64,000 bases of DNA from Deltaproteobacteria bacterium (GCA_027493875.1 JAOSJX010000024.1:62001-126000), one strand, 5' to 3'; shown: positions 40,751-52,604, counted from the first letter of the stretch. Made by a program: numbers and translations. Notes: a model not told the origin generated them from the sequence alone.

Positions 40751-42031
40751 ATGAGCAGGCGCGCGTTATTCATCGCGGTTCTGGTGCTGGGATGCGCCGC
40801 GGCGGCGCAGGCCGGCGATTTCGAACACAGCCCGCGTTTTCTGGGCTTGGCGGACACCGGCAACGCGGCGTTCAATCCGACCAACATGCCGCCGGTCTTC
40901 GAGAACATCGCCACGGCGGCGGACCCGTCGAAATTTTACATCGGCGGCGAAAGCCGGTCGGTGAACTATTTCGGTTTCGGCTCCGAGGACGACGTGGACT
41001 ACAACATGCTCCTCGTGCGCGGCGGCGCCAGCATCAAATCGTTCTACCCCTTCGGCGAGGACGACGACGATGACTGGACCGGCCGGTTCGGATTGCTCGT
41101 CGCGCCGGGCGTGGCGGCGGACGTGCTGCGCGTGCGGATCAACGACGACGACACGGAACTGGAGCTGACGGACCTGCGCGTCGTGACGTCTCCCGCGATC
41201 CGCATGGGCCTCGCGTACGGCTTCCACGAAGCTTTCGCCGCGGGCCTCGGCTTCACCATGTACCCGTCCGCGGCGCATGCGAACCAGTTCGAAGGAACGC
41301 AGAACACGCCGGACGGTTCGGACAACGCGGACTTCCAGGACAACTGGGTGATCTCGGGCCCGTTCGCGTTCACGCCGGAAGTCGGATTCCTGTGGCGGAC
41401 GAACACGGGCATGCAGTTCGGCCTCGCGTATGAAATGGGTTACTTCGCCAAGCGCGAAACGAGCGTCGAGCACCAGACCAAGGACGGCGATTTCGACTAC
41501 GACACCGAGGTGGCCGTCGTGAAGCCGCACAACCTCGGTCTCGGCTGGGCGTACAAGATCGACGACATCGACGACTTCTACGTCAGCGCCGACCTCGACC
41601 TTTATTTCCGCCAGACCTACGAGGGCGACACCTACGACGTCCGCCGCGGGCGCGACTATTACGTCCGCAGCGCGGTGCCCGTGAAGGACGACCCGACGAC
41701 GTGGTCGAACGAACCGCTCGATCCGAACAGGCACAAGATCGGCGAAAAGTTCTACGCCTCCACGAACAACCGCTACATCCTGTCCGCGGCGGTGGAAAAG
41801 GCGTTCGAAACCGTGAGCCTGCGCGGCGGCATGGGGTATCAGGTCGAAAACGGCCTGGACCGCGACCGGCCGCTGTCGAGCTTTTTCACCACCGTCGGTC
41901 CGACGCTGCTCTTCGACGAGGCCATTTACATGGCCGCGGCCGGCCGCTTCGACATCGGATTCGCCGGCGGCGAAACGACGTATCTCGTGCTCGGAACCGG
42001 CGGATCGCTGATGCTCGGCGGGACGTTCTAA
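40751..42031 (+). CDS. Outer-membrane beta-barrel-like protein (OmpP1/FadL-like length and pattern)
   Basis: Signal MSRRALFIAVLVLGCAAAAQAGDFEHSPRFLGLADTGNAAFNP; alternating aromatic strands; C-terminal ...LMLGGTF ending in Phe. Confidence 0.6.
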   Translation: MSRRALFIAVLVLGCAAAAQAGDFEHSPRFLGLADTGNAAFNPTNMPPVFENIATAADPSKFYIGGESRSVNYFGFGSEDDVDYNMLLVRGGASIKSFYPFGEDDDDDWTGRFGLLVAPGVAADVLRVRINDDDTELELTDLRVVTSPAIRMGLAYGFHEAFAAGLGFTMYPSAAHANQFEGTQNTPDGSDNADFQDNWVISGPFAFTPEVGFLWRTNTGMQFGLAYEMGYFAKRETSVEHQTKDGDFDYDTEVAVVKPHNLGLGWAYKIDDIDDFYVSADLDLYFRQTYEGDTYDVRRGRDYYVRSAVPVKDDPTTWSNEPLDPNRHKIGEKFYASTNNRYILSAAVEKAFETVSLRGGMGYQVENGLDRDRPLSSFFTTVGPTLLFDEAIYMAAAGRFDIGFAGGETTYLVLGTGGSLMLGGTF

Positions 42032-42058
42032 AAGCCCGCGAAATCGTAAGACATTAAA

Positions 42059-42087
42059 AAACCGCGCCGTTACAAAACGGCGCGGTT
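42059..42087. terminator. Intrinsic terminator
   Basis: AAACCGCGCCGTT-ACA-AAACGGCGCGGTTT. Confidence 0.8.
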
Positions 42088-42171
42088 TGTCGTTTTTGGG
42101 GTTCCGCGTTTTCTTTTTGACACACCTTTCCATCACGCCTACACTATTTTGTCTGTTTATTTGGGGGATGC

Positions 42172-45100
42172 GTGTTGTCTCGCAACTCGATTTATTTTCC
42201 GGCCCTCCTCCTCGCGATGATTCTGATCGCCGCGGGATTCGCCGCGTGCGGCGGAGGCGAGAGCGGCGCGGACGGTGAGGGCGGCGCGCGCGTCGGCGAC
42301 GACGATGACGACGGCCCCCTGCCGCCGGGGGACGACGACGCCGGCGACGACGACGTGGACGATGACGATGCGGACGACGACACCGGCGACGACGATACAA
42401 GCGGCGACGACGACGCGGACGACGACACGGGCGATGACGACGACGATACGGCCGGCGACGCCGGACCGGTCATTACCATCGCCAAGCCGAGTGACGGTTC
42501 CACCTACAACGCGCACGAGATTCCCGTCGAGGCGGCGGTCGAGAACGCCGACTGGGGAACGGTGCGTTGTTTTTACGACGCCGTGGATATCACCTCGATC
42601 CTGACCATTGCGAACGAGGCGGAAGGCAAGGGATACAATTTCGACATCACCGGGCAGATCGACGGCGTCGTGTCGGGCTGGCACGATTTCAAAGTCCTCG
42701 CCACAAATGCCGAAGGAACCACCCAGGAGATCTCGTCGTTCCTCGTCCAAATGGACGATCCTTATCTGGAATTGACGCTGTCGAAATATCTCGCGGAGCC
42801 GGAGCAGCAAGTGACGGCGACCGTGACGGCGTACGACGAGGACGGCGGCGAAGTCACCGTGAGCTATCAATATACCGTGCAGCCCAACAGCGGCTTTACC
42901 CGCAACGGCGACAAGTTCACGTTTCACGACACCGGGACCTATCAGATCACCGCGCAGGCCACGCTCGGCGGGGACGTCATTTCCGACACGGAAACGATCG
43001 TCATTAAAGACCTCACGCCGACCCGCGTCGCGGTCGTGCTCACCGCGACGCAGACGCAGGCCGGCGTGCCCATCGCCGCGAACGCCACCGTCTACAACAG
43101 CCACGACGAACCCCTGGACGGGTTTCAGGTGGTGTACACCGTTTCGCCGCAGGCGGGCGTCACCGTCGACGGCCAGATCATCACGATGACCAAGGCGGTC
43201 CAGCACACGATCACGGGCACGGTGCAGGGCACGACGATCAAGGACTCGAAGAATTGCACGGTCACGCCGGGCGACCCGGCGAAGATCGTGCTGACGGTCA
43301 TCCCGGCGACCATTCCCGCGGGCGGCAGCGTCCTGTGGACCGGACGCGTCGAAGACCTGTTCGGCAACCAGATCACGCCGGCCACGATTACGGTGACGGT
43401 CACGCCGAACGACGGCGTCACCATCAACGGCAACACCATCACCTTCACCAAGGCGCTGCTTCAGCCCTATCAGGTGAAGGGGCGCTACCAGATCCTGACG
43501 GAAACCAAGACCGTTCAGGTCAACGACGTCGTCGAGCCGCGCATCACGTGGACGCAGCCCGAACGCGGATCGGTCACGCTGACGACGGGCGTCGAGGTCC
43601 GCGGTTTCGTCACCGAGGAGGACAGCGGCATCGCGTCGTTCACCATCAACGACAACAACGTGAACCTGACGCCGGAAGGCTTGTTTATCCACACGGTGAC
43701 CGATCTCGAACCGGGCATCAACATCATCATTGGCGAGGCGATCGACCTTTTCGGCAACGAATCGCGCGCCAACATCTCCGTGCTGCGCGGCCAGCTCGCG
43801 CCGGACGACACGGCGGTGGAGGACGCCGTCGCGGTGCGGGTCAATCAGCGCGGCCTCGATCAGATCGAGGATTTCGCCGAAACCTTCATCGCCGATTTCG
43901 ATATCATGGACCTGCTCGGCGATTACGTGCCCTTCGAGATCGGCGAGCCCGGCGACAGCCTCTATATCCTCGGCGATCTGACGCAGGTCGCGTTCGATCC
44001 GCCGCAGGTGCAGCTCACGCCCCAGTGGTACGGGCTCAACCTCTCCGCGACGATCCCGAATATCGACATCGACGGCTACGTGGACGTCACGCTGAACACC
44101 GCGTCGACGACGCGCTACACGCTGGAGGCCACCGGCGTCATCACCGCCGGCGCCGATATCCACGTGGCGGTCGTCGACGGGGACATCGTGGTCACCGTCG
44201 AGAATTTCGCGCTCAATCTGGACGGGCTGACCGTATCGATCGACGGCTACAGCAACCCCGGCCTCATCGCGCTCATCCGCCTCGTCATCGATCAGGCCAT
44301 CGGCGACCTGCTGTCCACCGAGTTGCCGCAGATGATCGAGGACCTGCTGGGCAGCCTGGATCTTGCCTTCGATCAGACCATCGGCGACGCGACGTATCTT
44401 TTTACGTTGGGCTTCGCCGATCTCAGCTTCGACGTCGACGGCATGATGCTCCTGCTCGACGCCCTGGTGACGACGGACACCATCGACCCCGACACGCGCG
44501 ATCTCGGCGGCAGCCTCCATACGCCGAACCTGGAACCGCAAATGGGCATCTACACGCCCGACGGCGGCCTGGACTACGGTTTCGGCGCGGCGCTCGGCGA
44601 CGATTTCCTCAACCAGGCGCTTTATCAGTTCTACCGTTCGGGCCTGCTGACCTTCCGCATCAACGAGGAGTGGGCCGACGAGCAGGGATTCCAATACGAC
44701 CTGACCACGACGGATCTGGCGCTTTTCCTGCCCGGCCTCGCGGACCTCTATCCCGACGCGCCCATCGAGTTCTGGCTCGATCCGCAGCTGCCGCCGGTGA
44801 TCGTGTTCGGCGCGGACGACGCCGCGGCGGATGGGCTCGGCCTGAAACTTCAACTCGGCGACATGCTCATCAACATGGTGGTCGTGCCGGACGGCCTCGA
44901 CCCGGTCAACGCGCTCGGCATCGCCGCCTCCGCGGAAATCGCGCTGACGGTCGCCGTCAACCCGGACACGCAGTCTATCGCCATCGGATTCGGTTCGCCC
45001 CAGGTCTACGTGGACGTGTTTGAAAGCGAGTTCATCTATTTCCCGTACGCGTTGGTCGAACAGTTGATCCCGCTCATCGTGGAACTCGCGCTTCCCCTGC

Positions 45101-45239
45101 TCGGCGATTTCATCGAGGAAATCCCCATTCCGTCGTTCGAGGGGGCTGACGTTGACCGTCGTCGAAACGTCCGTGTTCGGACCGAACGACGACTTCCTCG
45201 GCATCTTCGGCGACCTGTCGCAAGCCACGCCGCCGTGAC
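42172..45239 (+). CDS. Large lipoprotein with Asp-rich linker and Ig-like repeats; apparent frameshift near 45141 (G5)
   Basis: LLAMILIAAGFAACGGGESG lipobox; DDDDTGDDDTSGDDDADDDTGDDDDD; corrected C-terminus PSFEGLTLTVVETSVFGPNDDFLGIFGDLSQATPP*. Confidence 0.8.
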
Positions 45240-45354
45240 GGCCGCGCGGCCCCGGCGGATTGCCTCCGGGGCGGATATCCGGTATGAATTAAACAAGGGG
45301 CGAAGAACCCGCCGGGGCCGCACGACGACGGTCCCGGTGTCCTGAGGAGGGACC

Positions 45355-46027
45355 ATGAAGAAACAATTGATCGCCGCGATGATGATTTTCGCGTTGGCGG
45401 GCCTCGGCGCGGCCGGCGGCGCGTCGGCGCAAAGCACGCCGTTCGAAGGCGACGTGGATTTCATCACCCCGCTGGCGCTTCTGCCCCTGACGCAATACAA
45501 CTTCACGTTCCGCGTCACCAACACGAGCACGCCCGGCGAAACGACGCGGCTCATCGAGGCGGTGGAAATCTATATGCCCTCGCCCGACTACGGCATCTTC
45601 CCGCTGGACCTCGTGGCGCCCGTCGCCCTGAACGGCGGAACCTGGGACGTCGCCGCCGCCGCGCGCGACGGGGACAACGTCTGGGTGATTTCGTGGAACC
45701 ACTACGGCGCGCATCCGCCGCTGGACGAAGGCGGTGACATCGGCTCGGGCGAATTTCTCGACTTCGCGTTTTCCGCGCTGACGGATACCAGCGCCACCGA
45801 CGGTTTCGATTGGCGCCTCATGGCGGACACGGGAGAATTTGACGAGGGCACGGCGTACGTCGGCGGCGACGACGATGACGACGACGACGATGACGACAAC
45901 GGCGACGACGACATCGACGACGATGACGACACGGAAGACGGCAATCCCTTTGCCGATCCGGACGATGACAACGACGGATTCCTTCCCTCGGACGACGAGG
46001 AAGAGGGACGGCGGCTGCGGCTGCTGA
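45355..46027 (+). CDS. Secreted protein with Asp-rich linker; C-terminal DGGCGC if a 1-nt frameshift near 46005 is corrected
   Basis: Signal MKKQLIAAMMIFALAGLGAAGGASAQ; DDDDDDDDDNGDDDIDDDDD. The annotated frame ends in RRLRLLKSGRR; the neighbouring frame reads GAC GGC GGC TGC GGC TGC TGA. Confidence 0.7.
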
Positions 46028-46050
46028 AATCCGGACGACGATAGGAAACA

Positions 46051-46079
46051 AAGCCCCGCCCGCCCGGCGGGGCTTTTTT
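46051..46079 (+). terminator. Intrinsic terminator
   Basis: AAGCCCCGCCCGCCCGGCGGGGCTTTTTT. Confidence 0.85.
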
Positions 46080-46218
46080 ACACCCGCCCGCGACCCGAGG
46101 TCGGCCCGCCGAAATCGGCCCAAAAACACCGGCTTGACACGATGCGAACGCGCCGCATAATGGGGCCGCGTCTTAATCAAATAAAATTATCGGCAGATTT
46201 TACGCGGCTTTTAAGAGA

Positions 46219-49022
46219 TTGACCGATCGCCTCGCGCGAAACGCTGTTCGCCGGGCGGATCGGGCAACGCCTCCCGGGGATGGATTGTCGAGGCGGACCG
46301 CGCTCGTCGCTTTCCTATTGATCGCGGTGCTTGTCGCCGGAACGGCGATGGACGCCGGCGCGCGCGTCATCGTCTGGGAAGACTTCCTCAACGCCATTCC
46401 GGATTCGTGGACGGTCGTCGACAATTTTCTCGGATTGCCCTGGTCGGCCCCGTGGTATTTCAACCTGAACATGTATCCCTATCGCGTCGGCGGCTATAAC
46501 CCGACCTATCCGTACGGTTATACCGCGTGGAGCAACGTGGACGCCTACTGCGCGATCGCGAACAGCGACTTCTGGGGTCTCTACGCGTATTTCAACCTCG
46601 GTTTCCTGTTCCCTACGCGCCCGCGGACACGGAACTGATTTCGAATTACGTCGACCTGTCCATGTTCTCCAACGTGGAGGTCAGTTTCAGCAGCGATTTT
46701 CAGAATCTGACCGGCGCCGGCGACGAGGCGTCGTTCTACGTGGAAAATCCCGGCGCGACCACCATTCTCAACTACATCAACCAGACGCATTTCGACGAGA
46801 ACGTCAATTTCGATATCTCCGGAATCGCGGATGGCCAATCGCAGGTGCGGCTGCGTTGGCGGTACCAGACGGGAAGCTTCTGGGATCTGTGGTGGGCGAT
46901 CGACAACGTGCTGCTCGAAGGCGACTGCGCCGCGACGGCGGACGGCGCCATGGAAGAGGACGACAACGGTTTTGAAAATTCCGTCGCGCTCACCGGCGGG
47001 GTGTTCGACTCGGTCGCGTGCCTGACGCCCGACGAGTACCCGTCCTACCTGACCGAAGTCTGGGTCGCCATTTTCGCCGGCGGCCAGCCCGCGTGCGACG
47101 TCGATCTCGTCGTCTACGAGGACACCGACGGGACCGGCCCGCCCGAGCGTTTCCCGCTGTTCGTCGGCAATTTCACGCCGATCCTCGACTCGTGGAACAT
47201 CTTCGACATGACCTTGTTTTCGCAGTTCGACGTTCCGATCACGTCCGGCTCGTGGTGCATCGGCCTGCGTTACAACAACTGCACCGGCGGAAGTTACCTC
47301 GGCATCGACCAGAGCACCAACCAGGGGCATAGCTGGGCCGGATCGCCGTCCGGCGGATGGATCACCGCGAACGATCTCGGCTATCCGGGCAATTGGGCCG
47401 TGCGCGCGTACGATGAGTACTGCACGATCCCGACCACCACCACGACGACGACCACCACGACCACCAGTTCGTCGTCGACCACGACCACCACCACCACGAC
47501 GACGTCCTCGTCGACGACAACCAGCTCGTCGTCCACCACGACGACATCGTCATCGACCACGACGACGTCTTCGTCCTCGACGACGACAAGTTCGTCGTCA
47601 ACAACGACCACGTCCTCGTCCTCCACGACGACCAGTTCTTCCAGCACGACCACCACGTCTTCGTCGACGACGACCACAAGCTCCTCGTCAACCACGACCT
47701 CGTCGTCGTCCACCACAACGACATCGTCGTCCTCAACCACAACGAGCTCTTCCAGCACGACCACCACGTCATCGTCGACGACGACGACAAGTTCCTCGTC
47801 GACAACAACTTCGTCGTCCACCACAACGACGTCTTCGTCCTCCACGACCACATCGTCGTCCTCAACAACGACGAGCTCTTCCAGTACGACCACCACGTCT
47901 TCGTCGACGACGACGACGAGCTCCTCGTCGACAACGACCAGCTCGTCCTCGACGACCACCACCTCGTCTTCGAGCACGACCACGTCGTCGTCCTCGACAA
48001 CCACGAGTTCCTCGTCAACGACCACCACGGCGCCGACCACGACGACAACGACGTCGACGTCTTCCTCCACCACGACGACGTCCCCGGCGACGACCACAAC
48101 GACCTCGTCGTCTACGACCACCTCCTCATCCTCGACAACGACGGTGCCGACAACCACCACCACAACGTCCACCACGGCGCCGGCCACGACGACCACGACC
48201 ACAACGTCCTCCTCGACGACCACCACGGCGCCGCCGACCACGACGACCACATCGTCTTCATCGACAACGACGTCCTCGAGTTCCACGACGACTTCGTCCT
48301 CCTCGACCACCACGAGTTCGTCGTCCACCACCACGTCGTCCTCGTCGACGACGACGGCGCCGGGGACCACGACGACCACGGCCCCCGGGACAACGACCAC
48401 GACCATCCCGGGAACCACGACCACGACGGCGCCCAGCACAACGTCCACCACATCGACCACCACGCCCGGCACCACGACGACGACGGCGCCGGGGACGACC
48501 ACCACCGTGCCGGGAACCACAACAACCACGGCGCCAGGGACCACCACGACGACCGCTCCGGGGACGACCACCACCACCGCGCCGGGAACCACGACAACCA
48601 CCGCGCCCGGGACCACGACAACGACCGCTCCGGGAACGACGACGACGACGGTGACGACCACGACATCGACCACCACGACGACCGCGGGCGGCGATGACGA
48701 CACCGGCGACGATGATACGAGTGATGACGACACCGGCGACGATGATACGGGTGATGACGACACCGGTGACGACGACACGGGCGATGACGATACCAGCGAC
48801 GACGACACGGACGATGACGATACCGGCGACGATGATGTGGACGACGACAGTGATGACGATACGTCGGACGACGACTCGTTCGATGACGATTCCTTCGACG
48901 ACGACTCGGGCGGCGAACCGTTCCCGCCGGATGACGACGACGACGCGGCGCAGGCCCGCGAAGGCGACGTCAGCGGCGGCACGGGCGGCTGCAACTGCGA
49001 CGGCGGCTTGCAGACCGGTTGA
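46219..49022 (+). CDS. Secreted protein: jelly-roll-like domain, ~400-aa Thr/Ser/Pro mucin-like region, Asp-rich linker, Cys-containing tail GGCNCDGGLQTG; apparent frameshift near 46612
   Basis: RRTALVAFLLIAVLVAGTAMDAGARVIVWEDFLNAIPDSWTVVDN... continues in ORF 46527..49022; TTTSSSSTTTT..., APGTTTTT repeats, DDDTGDDD... Confidence 0.8.
47431..48690. repeat. 1.26-kb ACC/ACG/TCG-type trinucleotide low-complexity tract encoding Thr/Ser/Pro
   Basis: Direct reading: (TTTSSSS)n then (APGTTTTT)n. Confidence 0.9.
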
Positions 49023-49098
49023 GCCGCGCTCCTCTTCCCAGTACATTCATGAACCGAGACTCCGTTTCGGGGCCTCCGTGCAACCTTGGAGGGATTCG

Positions 49099-49854
49099 AT
49101 GCGCGTTTTTGCCATCGCCACCGTTTTGATGTTGAGCCTGGCCGCGATACCCGCGGCGCACGCCGCGACGATTTTCACCGAAGACTTCAGCGGCGGCATT
49201 CCCGGGGATTGGAGCGTCGTGGACAATCTCAGCGGCGGCGCCGTCTGGCGTGACGACGATCCGGGCGACCGCGCGACGGAGAACGCCTGGGCGCAGATTT
49301 CCGGCGGCTTCGCGATCGCCGACAGCGGATGGTGGGCGTCGGAATACACTGACGGATCGGCGGATACCGAGCTCGTCAGCCCGTCCATCGATTGCAGCAA
49401 CTTCGCCGAGGTTCAGCTTTTCTTCTTCACCGATTTCCGCAGCGCCGCGCCGGGCGACCACGCTTACGTCGAGGTGTCCAACGACGAGACGAAAACGTGG
49501 AACGAAGCCGAGCATTTCGACGCGACGGACGTGACCGAAACGTCGAAGACCGTGGACGTCTCGGAGTGGGCCGACGAGCAGGCGAACGTCAAAGTGCGTT
49601 TCCGGTACGTTACCGGCGGCACCGACCAGAAGTGGTGGGCGGTGGACGACGTGCGCCTTACCGGTATCGACTTCACGGTGGAGGACGACGACGCGGACGA
49701 TGACGCCGGCGACGATGACGACGACACCGACGGCGGCGGATATTACGACGATGACGCGGACGACGATGACGACGATGACGCAAACGATGACGACGACGCC
49801 GGCGGCGACGATGACGACGATTCGTCGGAGGACGACGGCGGCTGCTGCGGCTGA
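49099..49854 (+). CDS. Secreted jelly-roll-like protein with Asp-rich linker and C-terminal DDGGCCG
   Basis: MRVFAIATVLMLSLAAIPAAHAATIFTEDFSGGIPGDWSVVDN...WWAVDDVRLTGIDFTVEDDDADDD...SSEDDGGCCG*. Confidence 0.85.
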   Translation: MRVFAIATVLMLSLAAIPAAHAATIFTEDFSGGIPGDWSVVDNLSGGAVWRDDDPGDRATENAWAQISGGFAIADSGWWASEYTDGSADTELVSPSIDCSNFAEVQLFFFTDFRSAAPGDHAYVEVSNDETKTWNEAEHFDATDVTETSKTVDVSEWADEQANVKVRFRYVTGGTDQKWWAVDDVRLTGIDFTVEDDDADDDAGDDDDDTDGGGYYDDDADDDDDDDANDDDDAGGDDDDDSSEDDGGCCG

Positions 49855-49880
49855 GCTCCGGCGCTTCCGGGCATCCTTCC

Positions 49881-49945
49881 TGGGAGCGCAGGTGTCCTCA
49901 CCTGCACCATCATAAAAGAGCAGACGAGGACGTCTGCGCTCCCGG
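49881..49945. repeat. REP-like inverted repeat GGGAGCGCAGgtGTCCTCaCCTGC / GCAGacGAGGACgtCTGCGCTCCC
   Basis: 24-bp arms nearly complementary, 15-bp AT-rich loop, between convergent genes. Confidence 0.8.
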
Positions 49946-49951
49946 CCCCAC

Positions 49952-51316
49952 CTAAGAGAACATTAGACGAAGCTTCGCGATCTGTTCGCGGACGGCGTCG
50001 GGCGCGGTGCCGCCCGTCACGGCGCGCCGCGCGGCGGAATCTTCCGGCGTCCAGCGCGCCTCCTCCGGCGCGATCTCCAAACGCCGCGCGATTTCCTCGG
50101 CGTCGAGGCCGGCCAGGCTCACCCCCGATTCTTCGAGTTCGAGGATGAGACCGGCCACGCGCTCGTGCGCCGCGCGAAACGGAACGCCGCGGCGCACCAG
50201 CGCGTCGGCGAAATCGGTCGCCGCGCATTCCGCGGGAATCGCGCCGCGCATCCGCGCCGTATCGAATCGCGTTTCGGCGAAATGCGCGCGCGTCACGTCC
50301 AGGCACAACACGAGCGCGTCGAAAATCTCGAATACCGCCGCCTTGTCCTCCTGGAGATCCTTGCCGTAGGCGTGAGGCAGGCCCTTGATCAGCGCCGCCA
50401 GACCGGCCGCGCGGCCGAGAATCGTCGCCGCCTTTCCGCGCACGAGCTCGAGGCCGTCCGGATTGCGTTTCTGCGGCATCATGGAACTGCCCGTGCTGGT
50501 GGCGTCGGGCGGCCGGTGAAACGCGAACTCGCGCGACGCGCGAATGATACCGTCCTCCGCGCGCCGCGAAAGATTCGCCGCCGCGAGGCTCGCCGCGAAC
50601 GCGAATTCGACGGCCGCGTCGCGCGACGACACGCCGTCCTGCGCGTTGAGCGTCGGCCGCGCGAATCCCAGCGCGTGCGCGAGCTTTTCTCGATTCACCG
50701 GCAATCCCGATCCCGCCAGCGCGCCCGAACCGAGCGGGCACTCGTTCGCACGCTTGGCGAAATCGCGAAAACGCGCCCGGTCGCGCGCAAGCTCGGCCGC
50801 GAACGACGCGAGGTCGAATCCGATCGTGATCGGCAGCGCGGGTTGCAGATGCGTATAGCCGGGCATGACGTCCGCCGCGTGTTTCTCCGCGAGATCGAGC
50901 AGCGCAAGCGCAAGCCGGTCGATCGCCGCGCCGGCCGCGGCCGCGGCGTCCCTCAAAAACAAGCGCAAATCCGTCGCCACTTGATCGTTGCGGCTTCGCC
51001 CGCTGTGGACCTTCGCGCCGGCATCGCCGACGCGCTCGGTCAACTGCCGCTCGATGAGGCTGTGAACGTCCTCGTCCGGCAGCGCCGCCGCGTCGAATTT
51101 TCCCTCGTCGAATTCCCGGGCGATCGCCGTCAAGGCGCCGTTCAGCGCGCCTTGCTCTTCTTCGGTCAGCACGCCGAGCCGCGCCAGTTCGTCGATCCAC
51201 GCACGGTTCACGCGCACGTCGTACGGCAACAAGCGCAGGTCCACCGGCAGGCTGCGGTTGAGCGCGTCCATCGAGGCGTCGAGCGGTCCGGCGATGCGTC
51301 CTTTCCAGAGGGTCAC
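49952..51316 (-). CDS. argH: Argininosuccinate lyase
   Basis: VHSGRSRNDQVATDLRLFLRD; GYTHLQPALPITIGF; GSSMMPQKRNPDGLELVRGKAA. Confidence 0.97.
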   Translation of the reverse strand: MTLWKGRIAGPLDASMDALNRSLPVDLRLLPYDVRVNRAWIDELARLGVLTEEEQGALNGALTAIAREFDEGKFDAAALPDEDVHSLIERQLTERVGDAGAKVHSGRSRNDQVATDLRLFLRDAAAAAGAAIDRLALALLDLAEKHAADVMPGYTHLQPALPITIGFDLASFAAELARDRARFRDFAKRANECPLGSGALAGSGLPVNREKLAHALGFARPTLNAQDGVSSRDAAVEFAFAASLAAANLSRRAEDGIIRASREFAFHRPPDATSTGSSMMPQKRNPDGLELVRGKAATILGRAAGLAALIKGLPHAYGKDLQEDKAAVFEIFDALVLCLDVTRAHFAETRFDTARMRGAIPAECAATDFADALVRRGVPFRAAHERVAGLILELEESGVSLAGLDAEEIARRLEIAPEEARWTPEDSAARRAVTGGTAPDAVREQIAKLRLMFS

Positions 51317-51329
51317 GGCGGTCCTTTCG

Positions 51330-52604
51330 TCAGTCGCGTTTGAACTTCGAATAGTTCGGCGCGCGGTAGCCTTTCAAGCGCTCGCCGCCTTCGTGCTCGA
51401 TGAGGCTGCGAATCTTGATCGGCAAGCCGTACAGTTCGATGAAGCCCTTCGCGTCGACCTGATCGTACACGTCGGCCTTGCCGAAGGTCGCGAAATCCTC
51501 GCGGTAGAGCGAATACGGGCTCCGCCGTCCGCGCACGAGGATATTACCCTTGTAAAGCATCAGGCGCACTTCGCCGGTCACATTGTGCTGCGTGGACGCG
51601 ACGAACGCGTCGATCGCTTCGCGCAGCGGCGTGAAGTAGAGGCCGTTGTAAATGATCTCCGCGTATTTCGGCGCGATGGATTCCTTGTAGTGCATCGTCT
51701 CCGCGTCGAGCACGAGGGATTGGAGCTCGTGGTGCGCGGCGTACAAAATGGATCCGCCCGGCGTTTCGTACACGCCGCGGCTCTTCATGCCGACAAGACG
51801 GTTCTCGACGATATCGACGCGCCCAACGCCGTGCTCGCCGCCGATCGCGTTGAGCCGTTTTAGCAGTTCCACCGGCCCGATGCGTTCGCCGTCGAGCGCC
51901 ACCGGCACGCCGCCTTCGAATTCCAGCGTCAGCGTCGCCGGCGTGTCCGGCGCGTCGAAAGGGCTTTTCGTGAGGTGATAGATTTCCTCCGGCGCATCCC
52001 GCCACGGGTCTTCCAGCGTGCCGCCCTCGCTGGAGATGTGCCAAAGGTTCGCGTCGTGGCTGTAAATCTTGTCGGGCCGCGCGTCGACCGGCACGTTCCG
52101 CTCGCGCGCGTACTCGATCGCGTCCTCGCGGCTCTTGATGTCCCAAAGCCGCCACGGCGAGATGATGCGCACATAGGGATTGAACGCGCGGAACGTGAGT
52201 TCGAAACGCACCTGATCGTTGCCCTTACCCGTGCAGCCGTGCGCAACGGCGTCGGCGTTCTCTTCCTCCACAACTTCCATCATGCGCCGCGCGATGAGCG
52301 GCCGGGCGATGGCGGTGCCCAGCAGATAGCGCTCCTCGTACTGCGCGCCCGCCTGCATCATCGGAAAAATGTAGTCGCGCAGAAATTCCTCGCGCAGATC
52401 CTGAATCACCGCGCGGTCGGCGCCGGTCGCCAGCGCTTTTTGCTCCAGCTTTTCCGGATCGAGATCGCCCTGCCCGAGATCGGCGGCGTACGCCACGACG
52501 CGGCAGCCGTAATGTTCCTTGAGCCACGGGATGATGATGGACGTGTCGAGCCCGCCGGAATACGCCAGCACGCACGTCGTCACGGGACGCGGGTCCTTGG
52601 TCAT
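51330..52604 (-). CDS. argG: Argininosuccinate synthase
   Basis: CVLAYSGGLDTSIIIPWLKEHYGCRVVAYAADLGQG; AHGCTGKGNDQVRFELTF. Confidence 0.97.
   Translation of the reverse strand: MTKDPRPVTTCVLAYSGGLDTSIIIPWLKEHYGCRVVAYAADLGQGDLDPEKLEQKALATGADRAVIQDLREEFLRDYIFPMMQAGAQYEERYLLGTAIARPLIARRMMEVVEEENADAVAHGCTGKGNDQVRFELTFRAFNPYVRIISPWRLWDIKSREDAIEYARERNVPVDARPDKIYSHDANLWHISSEGGTLEDPWRDAPEEIYHLTKSPFDAPDTPATLTLEFEGGVPVALDGERIGPVELLKRLNAIGGEHGVGRVDIVENRLVGMKSRGVYETPGGSILYAAHHELQSLVLDAETMHYKESIAPKYAEIIYNGLYFTPLREAIDAFVASTQHNVTGEVRLMLYKGNILVRGRRSPYSLYREDFATFGKADVYDQVDAKGFIELYGLPIKIRSLIEHEGGERLKGYRAPNYSKFKRD

Noticed and set aside
42157-45228. 1023-aa ORF on the - strand
   Set aside because: Antisense shadow of the 42172-45239 lipoprotein; low-complexity R/D/V composition.
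47381-48994. VVVVEDEDVVVV-rich ORF on the - strand and PRRRP-rich ORF on the + strand
   Set aside because: Alternative-frame translations of the Thr/Ser trinucleotide tract; the sense ORF has a signal peptide, a domain and a tail that fit its neighbours.
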